A stretch of 64,000 nucleotides of DNA from Syntrophobacteraceae bacterium (GCA_007125915.1 SLCH01000171.1:1-64000), one strand, 5' to 3'; numbered from the stretch's first letter, positions 28,861 through 38,970 are shown. Made by a program: numbers and translations. The notes: a model not told the origin generated them from the letters alone.

Positions 28861-31800
28861 CTATTGACGTGCACCACCTGCACGAATCGCAGCACAGATC
28901 TGACGATCACGGAAATGCATCATGTCGATGGCCTTTTTGGGACATGCCGCCGAACAAACACCGCAGCCCTTGCAGGACGCGGCGATGGTTTCAGCCCTGT
29001 AACCCCTGCCGACCACCTTGTGGAGACGAATGGCTCCAAAGGGGCACGATGCCTCACAAAGACCGCAACCGATGCAAAGGTCCTGATCCACCAAAGAAAC
29101 CACCGGTTCCACTTCCACATAGGGTTTGGCCAGGACGCTGGCTGCTCGGGCAGCAGCGGCCTGAGCCTGAGCGATGGATTCTTCGATGGGTTTGGGGTAG
29201 TGGGCCAAACCGGCAATGAAGACACCATCGGTGGCAAAGTCCACAGGCCGCAGTTTCATATGAGCTTCCAGGAAGAAACCGTCATCGCTGAGCGGAACCT
29301 TGAAGAACTTGGCAATCTCTTCCTGCCCTTTGGGAATGAGCGCCGTGGCAAGATTGAGATAGTCCACATTGATCTTGATGGGCCGGCCCAGGATGTGGTC
29401 CCTGACAGTGATTTGGAGCTTTTCCCTGGTGCCCTCTTTCACTGCCTCCACCTGCGGCTTTTCCTCCTGCGCAAACCTTATGAAGAGCACGCCCTGCTCG
29501 CGAGCCTTTTTGTACAAATCCTCCCGGCCGCCGTAGGTGCGCATGTCCCTGTAGAGAACGTAGACATCCAGGTCCGGCTTGCGCGCCTTGAGCTCCAGGG
29601 CCTGCTGCACCGATGACGTACAGCAGATCTTGGAGCAATAGGGGCGTTCGGGTTCACGGGATCCCACACACTGGATGAAGGCCACAGCTTCGGCTTCGTC
29701 CAGCTTCTTGGGATCCTCTTCAAACATCTTTTCCAGGTCATGCCAGCGGCTCACCCGGTCATTTTGGCCATAGAGGTACAGGTCGGGTGCCAGGGAGTGA
29801 GCGCCCGTGGCAATGATCGCGACCCCATGGTCCAGTTCACGCGAGGCGCCGTTGCTTTGCAGGGAGGTTTTGAACTGGCCCACAAAACCACTCACATCTT
29901 TCACCTTGGTGTTTTTGATCACCTCAATGCGGGGATGGTTTTCAACCCTTTCAACCATCCCTTTCACAAAGGCGGATACGTCTTCCCCCTTCCAGCTCTT
30001 GTGAACCTTGAGAGCATGTCCGCCCAGATGAGGCTTTTCCTCCACGAGGTAGATTTTGAATCCCTGATCCGCCAGGTTGAGAGCGGCGCTCATGCCGGCC
30101 ATACCTCCACCGATAACCAGCCCATCCTGGTTCAGATCCACTCTCAGCCGCTCGATGGGCTCCAGGAGAGCCACCTTGGCCACCGCCATGCGCACCAGGT
30201 CCTTGGCCTTGGCCGTGGCCTTTTCCGGTTCGGCCTGGTGGACCCAGGAATCCTGATCGCGAATATTGGCCAGCTCGAAAAGGTAGCGGTTGAGGCCTGC
30301 CTCGCGAATGGTCTCCTGGAAAAGGGGCTCGTGGGTTCGCGGTGTGCAGGCGGCCACAACCACCCTGTTGAGCCGATGCTCCTTGATGGCATCACGAATC
30401 ACCTGCTGAGTGTCCTGGGAACAGGAGAAAAGATTCTCGGCAACAAATGCCACGTTGGGAAGGGACCGTGCGTATTCCTTGACACTGGGAACATCCACCA
30501 CGCTTCCGATGTTGATTCCGCAGTGACAGACAAAAACCCCCACACGCGGTTCCTCTTTTTCCACGTCCTCTTCCGCGGGATAGGTTTTTTCCTGGGTGAG
30601 ACTGCCTCGAGCTGAGGAAAGCAAGACGGCGGAGGCGGCGGCGGCGGCAGAGGCTTCCATGACCGAGTAGGGAATATCTTTGGGTCCCGAGAAAGCACCG
30701 CAAACGTAGACTCCGTCTCTCGAAGTGGCGACGGGTTGAAAGGCGCTGGTTTCGGCAAAGCCGTCCATATCAAGCTTCACGCCGATCTTCTCAGCCATTT
30801 TTTTCATCTCATCGCTGATTTCCAGGCCGATGGAGAGGACCACCATGTCGAAGACTTCACTTTGAATCTGCCCACTCTCATCCACGTATTCCAATGTGAG
30901 GTCATTGGTTTGGGGATCATTGGCGACGCTGTGAATCCGGGAGCGGATGAAGCGCACTCCCGTTTCATCTTTGGCACGGTTGTAGTACCGCTCAAAATCC
31001 TTCCCGTAGGTCCGCATATCCATGAAAAAGATGGCCGTGTCGAGACCCTTCTTGGAGTGCTCCTTGGCAATGACCGCTTCCTTGATGGCATACATGCAGC
31101 AAACGCCCGAGCAATAGCCGTGAGCGCCGTGGTGAATGTCACGGGAGCCCACGCACTGGAGCCAGGCGATCTTTTTGGGTTCCGTCTTGTCGGAAGGACG
31201 CACCAAATGCCCCTCGTAGGGGCCCGAAGCACTCAAAATGCGTTCAAACTGCATGCTGGTGATGACGTTGGGATACTTTCCAAACCCGTAGGTGTCGTAT
31301 ACCTCGGGGCTGAAGGCTTTGAAACCCGGGGCGAGAATGACGGAACCCACCTGAATGGTGTGCGTCTGAGGTTTCTGATCGAACTCCACGGCTCCCGCAG
31401 GACAGAATTTCTCACAGGCCCGGCACTTGCCATTCTTGAAGTAAATGCAGCTTTCAGCCTCGATGGCATACTTGAGAGGAACAGCCTGAGGGTACTTCAC
31501 GTACGCAGACTTACGCGGCCCCAGCCTTTCGTCAAAGGTGTCCTCCACTTTCTTGGGGCATTTTTCCGCACAAACCCCGCAGGCGATGCACTTTTCCATG
31601 CTGATGTACCTTGGGCGCTCATTCACCGTCACGGTGAAATTGCCCGCTTCGCCCTCCAGCGACTCCACATCGCAAAGGGTCATGAGCCGCACATTGAGAT
31701 GGCGGCCACCCTCCACCAGTTTGGGCGAAAGGATACACATGGAACAATCGTTGGTCGGGAAGGTTTTGTCCAGTTGCGCCATCACCCCGCCTATGGCGGA

Positions 31801-31935
31801 GCTGTTTTCCACCAGATAGACGAAATAGCCGGACTCTGCCAGATCCAGAGCCGACTGCACACCGGCAATACCGCCTCCAACCACCATTACTGCGCCAGTT
31901 ACTGGCTGAGATGCTTTTTTTTCATTCATGAACAT
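28861..31935 (-). CDS. hdrA: Heterodisulfide reductase subunit A, long form (Cys paralogue)
   Basis: [53 protein letters not shown]-like repeat, second FAD module, multiple CxxCxxCxxxCP ferredoxin motifs. Confidence 0.93.
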   Translation of the reverse strand: MFMNEKKASQPVTGAVMVVGGGIAGVQSALDLAESGYFVYLVENSSAIGGVMAQLDKTFPTNDCSMCILSPKLVEGGRHLNVRLMTLCDVESLEGEAGNFTVTVNERPRYISMEKCIACGVCAEKCPKKVEDTFDERLGPRKSAYVKYPQAVPLKYAIEAESCIYFKNGKCRACEKFCPAGAVEFDQKPQTHTIQVGSVILAPGFKAFSPEVYDTYGFGKYPNVITSMQFERILSASGPYEGHLVRPSDKTEPKKIAWLQCVGSRDIHHGAHGYCSGVCCMYAIKEAVIAKEHSKKGLDTAIFFMDMRTYGKDFERYYNRAKDETGVRFIRSRIHSVANDPQTNDLTLEYVDESGQIQSEVFDMVVLSIGLEISDEMKKMAEKIGVKLDMDGFAETSAFQPVATSRDGVYVCGAFSGPKDIPYSVMEASAAAAASAVLLSSARGSLTQEKTYPAEEDVEKEEPRVGVFVCHCGINIGSVVDVPSVKEYARSLPNVAFVAENLFSCSQDTQQVIRDAIKEHRLNRVVVAACTPRTHEPLFQETIREAGLNRYLFELANIRDQDSWVHQAEPEKATAKAKDLVRMAVAKVALLEPIERLRVDLNQDGLVIGGGMAGMSAALNLADQGFKIYLVEEKPHLGGHALKVHKSWKGEDVSAFVKGMVERVENHPRIEVIKNTKVKDVSGFVGQFKTSLQSNGASRELDHGVAIIATGAHSLAPDLYLYGQNDRVSRWHDLEKMFEEDPKKLDEAEAVAFIQCVGSREPERPYCSKICCTSSVQQALELKARKPDLDVYVLYRDMRTYGGREDLYKKAREQGVLFIRFAQEEKPQVEAVKEGTREKLQITVRDHILGRPIKINVDYLNLATALIPKGQEEIAKFFKVPLSDDGFFLEAHMKLRPVDFATDGVFIAGLAHYPKPIEESIAQAQAAAARAASVLAKPYVEVEPVVSLVDQDLCIGCGLCEASCPFGAIRLHKVVGRGYRAETIAASCKGCGVCSAACPKKAIDMMHFRDRQICAAIRAGGARQ

Positions 31936-32027
31936 CCACTCCGTAAGGAAACTTTTGAGAAGACCCAGCTGTTACCTCGAGTTGAAACCGATCCTTGCTC
32001 CTTGTTATCGAAAAAACATGCGAGAGT

Positions 32028-32060
32028 TCACATGAATTGTTTCATGTGATTACTATCACA
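32028..32060. promoter_or_regulatory. Overlapping inverted repeats upstream of the hdrA/mvhD/flox operon, CRP/FNR-family-like site
   Basis: TCACATGAA-TTGT-TTCATGTGA (32028-32049) overlaps TGTGA-TTACTA-TCACA (32045-32060), about 100 nt upstream of the first hdrA start. Confidence 0.5.
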
Positions 32061-32639
32061 AACCATGAACGCAATATATCCTCTACCTTTCTCCCTGAGG
32101 GGTTTGTCAGAGGAAAGGGGTTGCCACCCCACAAATTTCATTATACAGGAACCTGCATTTGATGGCCAAATCTAAAATCTCACGGGGGAAAAAGGAAAGA
32201 TTTGCACTCGATATCACCCTCAGGAGCTCACCAAAAAATCGAATGGCACGTGTGAAAATGAATTTGCGCGAAGAACAGGTTCATGTCATCGTAGAAGTCA
32301 ATTCGTTTCTTAAACCAGTGCACAAATCAAGTCAAGTTAGTTGACAGGAAAATTCCCCGAACTTACCCCATCGGAGATATTGAACTTCCTGGAAATCCTT
32401 GGAGAGGCCTGCCCCCTCAGGCGGGAAAGGGTTGCGTTGAAAGGTCACAGCAGTCAGAGTGCCATGGGATGCTCGAAATGTTTTAAAAAACTGGAAACAA
32501 AGACCCTTGAGCCCCAAAACCTTCCCGAATCAGCCTTTCCGGATCCAGTCCGCCCCCTTAAGTTTTTCCATGAAAATACCGAGTACGGGGAACAGGAACT
32601 CAGTTGCGTTGCACCAATCACCTTGAGGAGTCTTTAAGC

Positions 32640-34877
32640 ATGCTCAAAACCTTGGCAGTGATGACCAGCGGGGGAGATTCCCCGGGCATGAACGCAGCCG
32701 TGAGATCAGTGGTGCGCAGAGCCATTCACCGGGGCCAGACCATCTACGGCATCTACGACGGGTATGAGGGCATGGTGAAAGGGGGTGACTCCATCAAGCC
32801 CCTTCAGTGGAATGATGTGGGAGGCATCCTTCAAAGGGGAGGAACCTTTCTTGGAACGGCTCGATCCGAAAGCTTTCGAACCCGTGAAGGACGCAGGCAG
32901 GCTGTGCTCAACATGCTCAATCTGAACGTCGAGGCCCTCATTGTGGTGGGAGGCGATGGCTCCCTCATGGGCGCTCACGTTCTTGCCACTGAGTGGCAAG
33001 AGCACCTTGAAAACTTGAGAAAGGATCATCCGGACGCTCAGTGGGCATCCTCCCATGCCCCTCTGAAAGTCATCGGGCTGCCGGGCTCCATCGACAATGA
33101 CCTGCATGGAACAGACATGTCCATAGGGGCCGACACAGCTCTCAACCACATCGTTCGCGCCCTGGACAACCTGAGCTCCACAGCGGCGTCCCACCAGAGA
33201 ACTTTCGTGGTGGAAACCATGGGAAGACACTGCGGCTACCTTGCCCTGTCCGCCACCGTGGCGGGGGGAGCTTCATGGGTCCTGGTGCCCGAAGAAGAAC
33301 TGGAACTGAGGTGGCACCACAAAATGGTCCATTCCATTGAAAAAGCCAGGGAAATCGGTCGTCCTCACCACATGGTGATCGTGGCGGAAGGGGCAAGACA
33401 CCCTGATGGGCTCATCATCAGTTCTGACGATGTGAAACGGATCCTCACAGAACGGCTCAAGCTGGACGTGCGCGTCACCGTCTTGGGCCATGTGCAACGG
33501 GGAGGGTCCCCCACAGCCTTTGACCGCATCATGGCCACAAGATTGGGATCCGCTGCCGTCGACATTCTCCTTGATGAATGGGATCAAGAACATCGCCACA
33601 TGCTGGGCCTCATAAAAAACAGGGTGGTGGCAACACCCCTCGTGGAGGTTGTGGAAAAGAGCCAGGCCGTGCGTGTGGAGGTGGAAAACGGAAACTATGC
33701 CAAGGCCCAGGAATTGCGAGGTGGCTCCTTCATAAGAACCCTGGAACTGGTGAAGACCCTGACGCGCATCGCCCCCGCTCAGGAAACGGTCCAGGACGGG
33801 GCAGTGGCCATTCTCACCGGAGGAGCCGATGCACCCGGCATGAACACGGCCGTGAGCGTGGCCGCCCGTTGCCTGCTCAACCAGGGCACCCCCGTTTACG
33901 GAGTGCGAGACGGATTCGTGGGGCTCATCGAAGGTCGTTTCGATGAACTGGACTGGGACGAACTGGTGAACTGGGTCAACCGGCCCGGCTCAGAAATCGG
34001 AACGGCTCGCGTGGACTTTCAGGAAGGCGACTATGCAGAAATTGCGGCCACCATTCGTCGCCACAACATCCGCGGGCTCATCGCCATCGGCGGGTGGGGA
34101 ACCTACCGAAAAGTGGCCCAGCTTGCCTCTCGACGGGATGAATTCGATGCTTTCTCTATCCCCATGATCCTCATTCCAGCAACCGTTGACAACAACCTGC
34201 CCTGCACTCAATTCACCATAGGTGTTGACACGGCCCTGAACAACATCGTCGAGGCCACAGACAAGATACGCCACACTGCCGGTGCCACACGGCGAGCATT
34301 CATTGTGGAAGTCATGGGCCGCAGGTGCGGTTTCCTGGCCCTCATGAGCGCCCTTGCCACGGGGGCTGAAAAAGCCTTTCTGCCAGAGAAGGGCGTGAGC
34401 CTTTCTGAACTCAACGAGGATGTCAACATTCTGAAAAAGAGTTTTGAAAGTGGAAAACGCCTGGTCATTTTCATACGCAATGAACATTCTTCCCAAAGCT
34501 ACACCACTGACTTCATAAAAAGACTCCTCGAAGAGGAAAGCAAAGGTTTCTACGAAGTGAGAACAGCCATCCTCGGACATGTTCAGCGCGGCGGCCTTCC
34601 CACAGCCTTTGATCGTATTCTCGCCAGTCGCCTGGGAGCCAATGCCGCCTTTCACATGCTGGAATCTCTCAAAAACGGATGGGATGACGTTCACGTCCTC
34701 GGTCTGCGGGAAAAGGGCATTGAAAAGGTGCCCATCGAGGAGGCTTTCAAAGAAATGGATGTCAAAAATGGAAGGCCCAAGGAACAATGGTTTCTGGATC
34801 TCCTCGAAACCGCCGATGCACTGGCCAAGCCCCCCATGCTTCACGAAAACCCTCGGCCGCAAATCACGGAAGAATAA
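32640..34877 (+). CDS. Tandem-domain (fused) ATP-dependent 6-phosphofructokinase
   Basis: N-half LAVMTSGGDSPGMNAAVR, VVGGDGSLMGA, LPGSIDNDLHGTDMSIGADTALN; C-half AILTGGADAPGMNTAV, AIGGWGTYRKV, IPATVDNNLPCTQFTIGVDTALN. Start at 32640 preferred over the track's 32604. Confidence 0.9.
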   Translation: MLKTLAVMTSGGDSPGMNAAVRSVVRRAIHRGQTIYGIYDGYEGMVKGGDSIKPLQWNDVGGILQRGGTFLGTARSESFRTREGRRQAVLNMLNLNVEALIVVGGDGSLMGAHVLATEWQEHLENLRKDHPDAQWASSHAPLKVIGLPGSIDNDLHGTDMSIGADTALNHIVRALDNLSSTAASHQRTFVVETMGRHCGYLALSATVAGGASWVLVPEEELELRWHHKMVHSIEKAREIGRPHHMVIVAEGARHPDGLIISSDDVKRILTERLKLDVRVTVLGHVQRGGSPTAFDRIMATRLGSAAVDILLDEWDQEHRHMLGLIKNRVVATPLVEVVEKSQAVRVEVENGNYAKAQELRGGSFIRTLELVKTLTRIAPAQETVQDGAVAILTGGADAPGMNTAVSVAARCLLNQGTPVYGVRDGFVGLIEGRFDELDWDELVNWVNRPGSEIGTARVDFQEGDYAEIAATIRRHNIRGLIAIGGWGTYRKVAQLASRRDEFDAFSIPMILIPATVDNNLPCTQFTIGVDTALNNIVEATDKIRHTAGATRRAFIVEVMGRRCGFLALMSALATGAEKAFLPEKGVSLSELNEDVNILKKSFESGKRLVIFIRNEHSSQSYTTDFIKRLLEEESKGFYEVRTAILGHVQRGGLPTAFDRILASRLGANAAFHMLESLKNGWDDVHVLGLREKGIEKVPIEEAFKEMDVKNGRPKEQWFLDLLETADALAKPPMLHENPRPQITEE

Positions 34878-34992
34878 TGGAGAGCCGGCCTTCACATATG
34901 CCAATTGAACCCCTAAATTAAGGAAGAATTTTGACTTGTCTGACATGGGCTGGGATGGGGAACTGTCTCAGGGCCGGTTTTGAAGAAGGGGT

Positions 34993-35805
34993 GTGACCGT
35001 GATCGATCTCCACAATCACATGCTCCCCTTTCTGGACGATGGAGCGTCCGATTGGGAGAGTTCCATTCAGATGGCACACATTGCCGTGGACGACGGCATC
35101 AGGGCGGTTGTCTGTACTCCTCACTGGGTGCAAGGGTGTTACGAGAACTCTCGAGCCGTCATCCTTGATGCGGTTGAGCGGCTGCAAAAAAGGCTCGATG
35201 AAAGAAGCATTCCCCTGAAAGTCTACCCCGGCGCGGAACTGCACCTGGACTTTGATCTGCCCCAGCGCCTCGCGGACGGCCAACTGGCCACCCTGAACGA
35301 TACGGGGCGCTATGCTCTTATCGAGCTGCCCGTTGACATTGTGCCCTTCAACCTCAAGACCCTGTTCTGGGAACTGATCGCCTTGAACATCACCCCCATC
35401 CTGAGCCACCCCGAGAGAAACCTGGCGCTGACACGCAACCCCATGCGGCTGTTCCACTGGGTCGAAATGGGGGTGCTCACGCAGGTGACCGGTGCGAGCC
35501 TGATGGGTCGATTTGGCCCCCAGATTCAAAAATTCACCATCGATCTCCTTGAGCACGACCTGGTGCACGTCATCGCTTCCGATGCTCACAGCCCCAAAAT
35601 GCGAGCTCCGCGACTTGCCTCAGCGCGGAAGGAAGTTTCCAGGCTCATGGGCGCCAGCACCGCCAAGGAACTCTTCATAACGAACCCTCGAGCAATTCTT
35701 TCAGGAAATTCCATCACCACAAGGCCACCACGGCCCCTGGAGCCGGGGCGCGAAAGTTCAACCATCAGGAAAATCTTCTCCATTTTTGGGCTGGATTCCA
35801 GGTGA
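34993..35805 (+). CDS. CpsB/CapC-type PHP-family tyrosine phosphatase
   Basis: VIDLHNHMLPFLDDGASDWESSIQMAHIAVDDGIRAVVCTPHW ... ILSHPERN ... IASDAHS. Confidence 0.85.
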   Translation: MTVIDLHNHMLPFLDDGASDWESSIQMAHIAVDDGIRAVVCTPHWVQGCYENSRAVILDAVERLQKRLDERSIPLKVYPGAELHLDFDLPQRLADGQLATLNDTGRYALIELPVDIVPFNLKTLFWELIALNITPILSHPERNLALTRNPMRLFHWVEMGVLTQVTGASLMGRFGPQIQKFTIDLLEHDLVHVIASDAHSPKMRAPRLASARKEVSRLMGASTAKELFITNPRAILSGNSITTRPPRPLEPGRESSTIRKIFSIFGLDSR

Positions 35806-35917
35806 ACCCCATGGAGCGAGGCACCATGCAAAGGCTTGACTCCAGGAATCAATTGCCTTAAAGCTTTTCTGGATTCAGTTCATTCGGATTTTGATCACTC
35901 AATGAGTTATGTCAGGC

Positions 35918-35953
35918 AAAGCCATCCCGACTCATGTGTCGGGATGGCTTTTT
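35918..35953 (+). terminator. Rho-independent terminator
   Basis: AAAGCCATCCCGAC-TCATGT-GTCGGGATGGCTTT followed by TT; perfect 14-bp stem between the CpsB-like gene and pabA. Confidence 0.75.
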
Positions 35954-35996
35954 CCGTGGCAGGGCCATCCCATGCCACGGCTGACGGAGAGCTTCC

Positions 35997-36677
35997 ATGC
36001 GTTTGCTCATGATTGACAACTACGATTCTTTCACCCACAACCTGGTTCAGCTTTTTTTCCAATTCAACATCGAAGTCCTGGTTCATCGGCACGACCGCAT
36101 CACCATAGGGCAGATACAGGAACTCCTTCCCCACTGGATCTGCATCTCACCGGGTCCGGGAAATCCTGAGCAGTCGGGAATCAGCAAAACCGTGATTGCT
36201 GTTTTTGGCAGACACATTCCCACACTGGGAGTGTGCCTGGGAATGCAGGCCATCAACGAAGTCTTTGGAGGAATCACTCTTCAAGCTCCTCTGCCCGTTC
36301 ACGGAAAACGATTCATGATCCACCACGGAGGGGCAAGCATCTTCTCGGGCATACCTTCTCCTTTCCGCGCTGCACGCTACCACTCCCTGCAGGTCCAGTT
36401 GAAGGAGCCGCAATTGAGGGTCACGGCGTGGTGTGAGCAGGACGGCGTCATCATGGGAATCGCCCATGAAACACTGCCCATCGTGGGGGTCCAGTTCCAT
36501 CCCGAATCTTTTATGAGCGAGTATGGACGGGAATTGATCTGTAATTTTCTTTCCCTGCACCCCATGTGGAAAAATGATCACAGGAATTCGGGGGGTCAGG
36601 ATGATTTCCTGCGGCCGCAACCAAGAGAAAAGCAGTCCCCAGAACACTTCATTGGGAAGAGGAGACGAGGGGCATGA
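35997..36677 (+). CDS. pabA: Aminodeoxychorismate/anthranilate synthase component II (glutamine amidotransferase)
   Basis: LMIDNYDSFTHNLVQ, SPGPGNPEQSG, LGVCLGMQAI, GVQFHPES. Confidence 0.88.
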   Translation: MRLLMIDNYDSFTHNLVQLFFQFNIEVLVHRHDRITIGQIQELLPHWICISPGPGNPEQSGISKTVIAVFGRHIPTLGVCLGMQAINEVFGGITLQAPLPVHGKRFMIHHGGASIFSGIPSPFRAARYHSLQVQLKEPQLRVTAWCEQDGVIMGIAHETLPIVGVQFHPESFMSEYGRELICNFLSLHPMWKNDHRNSGGQDDFLRPQPREKQSPEHFIGKRRRGA

Positions 36678-38095
36678 GAGGAAAGGAGTCCCGTGAACCG
36701 CTGATCCATCGCATGGAATGGAGTCTGCTTCAAGAGGACGCACAAGACAGCCATTTCATGGAAAGCGCTCGTTCCATCGCTCCCCAGGCTCACTGTGTCT
36801 TCCTCCTGAGCGGGGGCGACCCAAGCGGCGACGAAGTCAGGAGATATTCCCTGGCGGCCTGGAACCCCTATCAAGTTCTTTTGACGCGGGGAGAGAGGTG
36901 TCAGTTATGGAGAGGCCTTGAAACCCTTTCCACACAGGAAAATCCTTTGAAATTTCTGGACAGTGCGATCAGAGAAAGGGGAGCGGCTTTCCCCCTGCGA
37001 CTCTCTCCCTTCTGCGGGGGCGCACTTGGCTATTTTTCCTACGACCTGAAAAACTCCATAGAAAAACTGCCCGCTTCGGCGATGGACCACCTGAAACTGC
37101 CCGACATTTACCTCATATGGCCCCGTCAAATGCTCATTTTGGATCGTCTTCAGGGCCATCTGCATGAAATCCGGCTGCATTACAGGGAGGACAAAAACCA
37201 GAGGGCTTCACCAGAAAGTTCCCCACTCCTCCCGCCGTGGAGTGGGGACTTTCGGGTGGGACCTATCCAGAGCAACTTCACACGCCGCCACTACCTCCAG
37301 GCTGTGGCAAAAGTCCGCAATCACATTCGTGCAGGAGATGTTTACCAGGTCAACCTCTCCCAGCAGTTCCAGTGTGACTTCGCCGGCAACCCCTTTGACC
37401 TGTGGATTTCCCTGTTCAAGAAGAACCCTGCTCCTTTCTATGCCTTCATCAACGCCGGCGACCATCAGATCGTCAGCACCTCCATGGAGCGCTTTCTTTT
37501 CATGAAAGACGGAAGCATTGAAACGCGTCCCATCAAAGGCACACGGCCTCGAGGCAAAACTCCGGCGGAAGACCAGTTTCTGGCCGCAGAACTGCAGAAT
37601 GACTCCAAGGAGGATGCGGAGCTTTCCATGATCGTGGATCTGCTCAGGAATGATCTGGGCAAGATCTGCGCACCGCGCAGCATCCATGTTATTGAACACA
37701 AAAGGCTGGAATCCTATCAGAATGTCCACCACCTCATTTCCATCGTCAGAGGGCGCTTGAGGCTTGGGACCACCTATGGAGATATCCTCAGAGCCGCCTT
37801 CCCCGGGGGCTCCATCACGGGATGCCCCAAGATCAGGGCCATGGAAATCATCGATGAGCTGGAACCCTGCGTGCGCCACATTTACACGGGCTCCATAGGT
37901 TACCTGGGCTGCCATGACAACATGGATCTGAGCATCGCCATCCGCACCGCTGTCCTGCATGGCGGGAAACTTCACTTTTCTGTGGGGGGAGGGATTGTGT
38001 ACGATTCAGATCCTCAGGCAGAGTATGAAGAAACGCTTCACAAAGGACTCACCTTCTTTCAAACCCTGCAATCTCTCAGTTCGAGGAGCACATGA
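36674..38095 (+). CDS. pabB: Aminodeoxychorismate synthase component I / anthranilate synthase I-like
   Basis: GDVYQVNLSQQF, ETRPIKGTRPRG, MIVDLLRNDLG, AAFPGGSITGCPKIRAMEIIDELEP. Confidence 0.88.
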   Translation: MRGKESREPLIHRMEWSLLQEDAQDSHFMESARSIAPQAHCVFLLSGGDPSGDEVRRYSLAAWNPYQVLLTRGERCQLWRGLETLSTQENPLKFLDSAIRERGAAFPLRLSPFCGGALGYFSYDLKNSIEKLPASAMDHLKLPDIYLIWPRQMLILDRLQGHLHEIRLHYREDKNQRASPESSPLLPPWSGDFRVGPIQSNFTRRHYLQAVAKVRNHIRAGDVYQVNLSQQFQCDFAGNPFDLWISLFKKNPAPFYAFINAGDHQIVSTSMERFLFMKDGSIETRPIKGTRPRGKTPAEDQFLAAELQNDSKEDAELSMIVDLLRNDLGKICAPRSIHVIEHKRLESYQNVHHLISIVRGRLRLGTTYGDILRAAFPGGSITGCPKIRAMEIIDELEPCVRHIYTGSIGYLGCHDNMDLSIAIRTAVLHGGKLHFSVGGGIVYDSDPQAEYEETLHKGLTFFQTLQSLSSRST

Positions 38096-38970
38096 AGGCT
38101 CAAAGCTCCATGCCGCACGCATGGCTGTGGCTCAATGGCCGATTTGTCAGGGAGGAAGACGCGAGAATATCGCCCCTGGACCGGGGAGTTCAATACGGGG
38201 ACGGAGTGTTCGAAACGCTTCGCGTGGAGAGGGGCCAGCCCCTCTATCTCAAATGCCACCTTGAAAGGATCTCCCAATCCCTCCATTGGCTGCGCATTTC
38301 AACAGAAAACTTTCCCCACTGGCGTGGCGTGCTTCAGCACCTTGTGCAACTGAACGAACTGGAAGGAAAAACCGCGGCTGCCAAAATACTGGTGACCAGG
38401 GGAGTGAGCCCGCAAATGGGCACCCCTCTCTCCCATCGCCCCACTCTCTCCTGTTTTCTGAGGCCTTTCAGCACCCCGGAAGATTCCGCCTACCATCAGG
38501 GTTTGCGGCTGCATGTCTATTCGCATGAAGCCGCACCTTCCCTCGCCCGACACAAGACCCTCAATTACCTTTTTTTTCAAATAGCGAGGCAGGCCGCTCT
38601 CGATCAAGGAAAAGATGAATCCATCCTCCTGGACTTTCAGGGACGGATCACAGAAACTTCCACCGGCGCCCTCCTCATAAGACTCAACGGTCAGTGGCGG
38701 ACTCCCGCAAGCCCCCATCGCCTGCCGAGCACCACTCTGAAAGCTGTGGCCGCCCTGCTCCATGGGATGGGCGAAGACGTCCGCGAAGAGACCATCCTTC
38801 CCTCCCATCTGCACGAAGCTGAAGCCATCTGGACCCTCAATTCCCTCATGGGAATCATGCCCGCAAAGGAAGTGGATGGAAAACCCATGCCCCGCAAGTT
38901 CAGGGACACGGCCCATCGATTGCGAACCCTTTGGTTGAAGGAGGGAATGAAAGATTCCAACGGAGATTGA
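38092..38970 (+). CDS. pabC: Aminotransferase class IV, probable 4-amino-4-deoxychorismate lyase
   Basis: RGVQYGDGVFETLRVERGQPLYLKCHLERI; follows pabB with 4-nt overlap. Confidence 0.82.
   Translation: MKAQSSMPHAWLWLNGRFVREEDARISPLDRGVQYGDGVFETLRVERGQPLYLKCHLERISQSLHWLRISTENFPHWRGVLQHLVQLNELEGKTAAAKILVTRGVSPQMGTPLSHRPTLSCFLRPFSTPEDSAYHQGLRLHVYSHEAAPSLARHKTLNYLFFQIARQAALDQGKDESILLDFQGRITETSTGALLIRLNGQWRTPASPHRLPSTTLKAVAALLHGMGEDVREETILPSHLHEAEAIWTLNSLMGIMPAKEVDGKPMPRKFRDTAHRLRTLWLKEGMKDSNGD

Noticed and set aside
30736-32049. 437-aa plus-strand ORF
   Set aside because: Antisense to the Cys hdrA gene; same shadow pattern.
32341-32637. 98-aa ORF upstream of phosphofructokinase
   Set aside because: No recognisable domain or clear RBS; probably non-coding leader.
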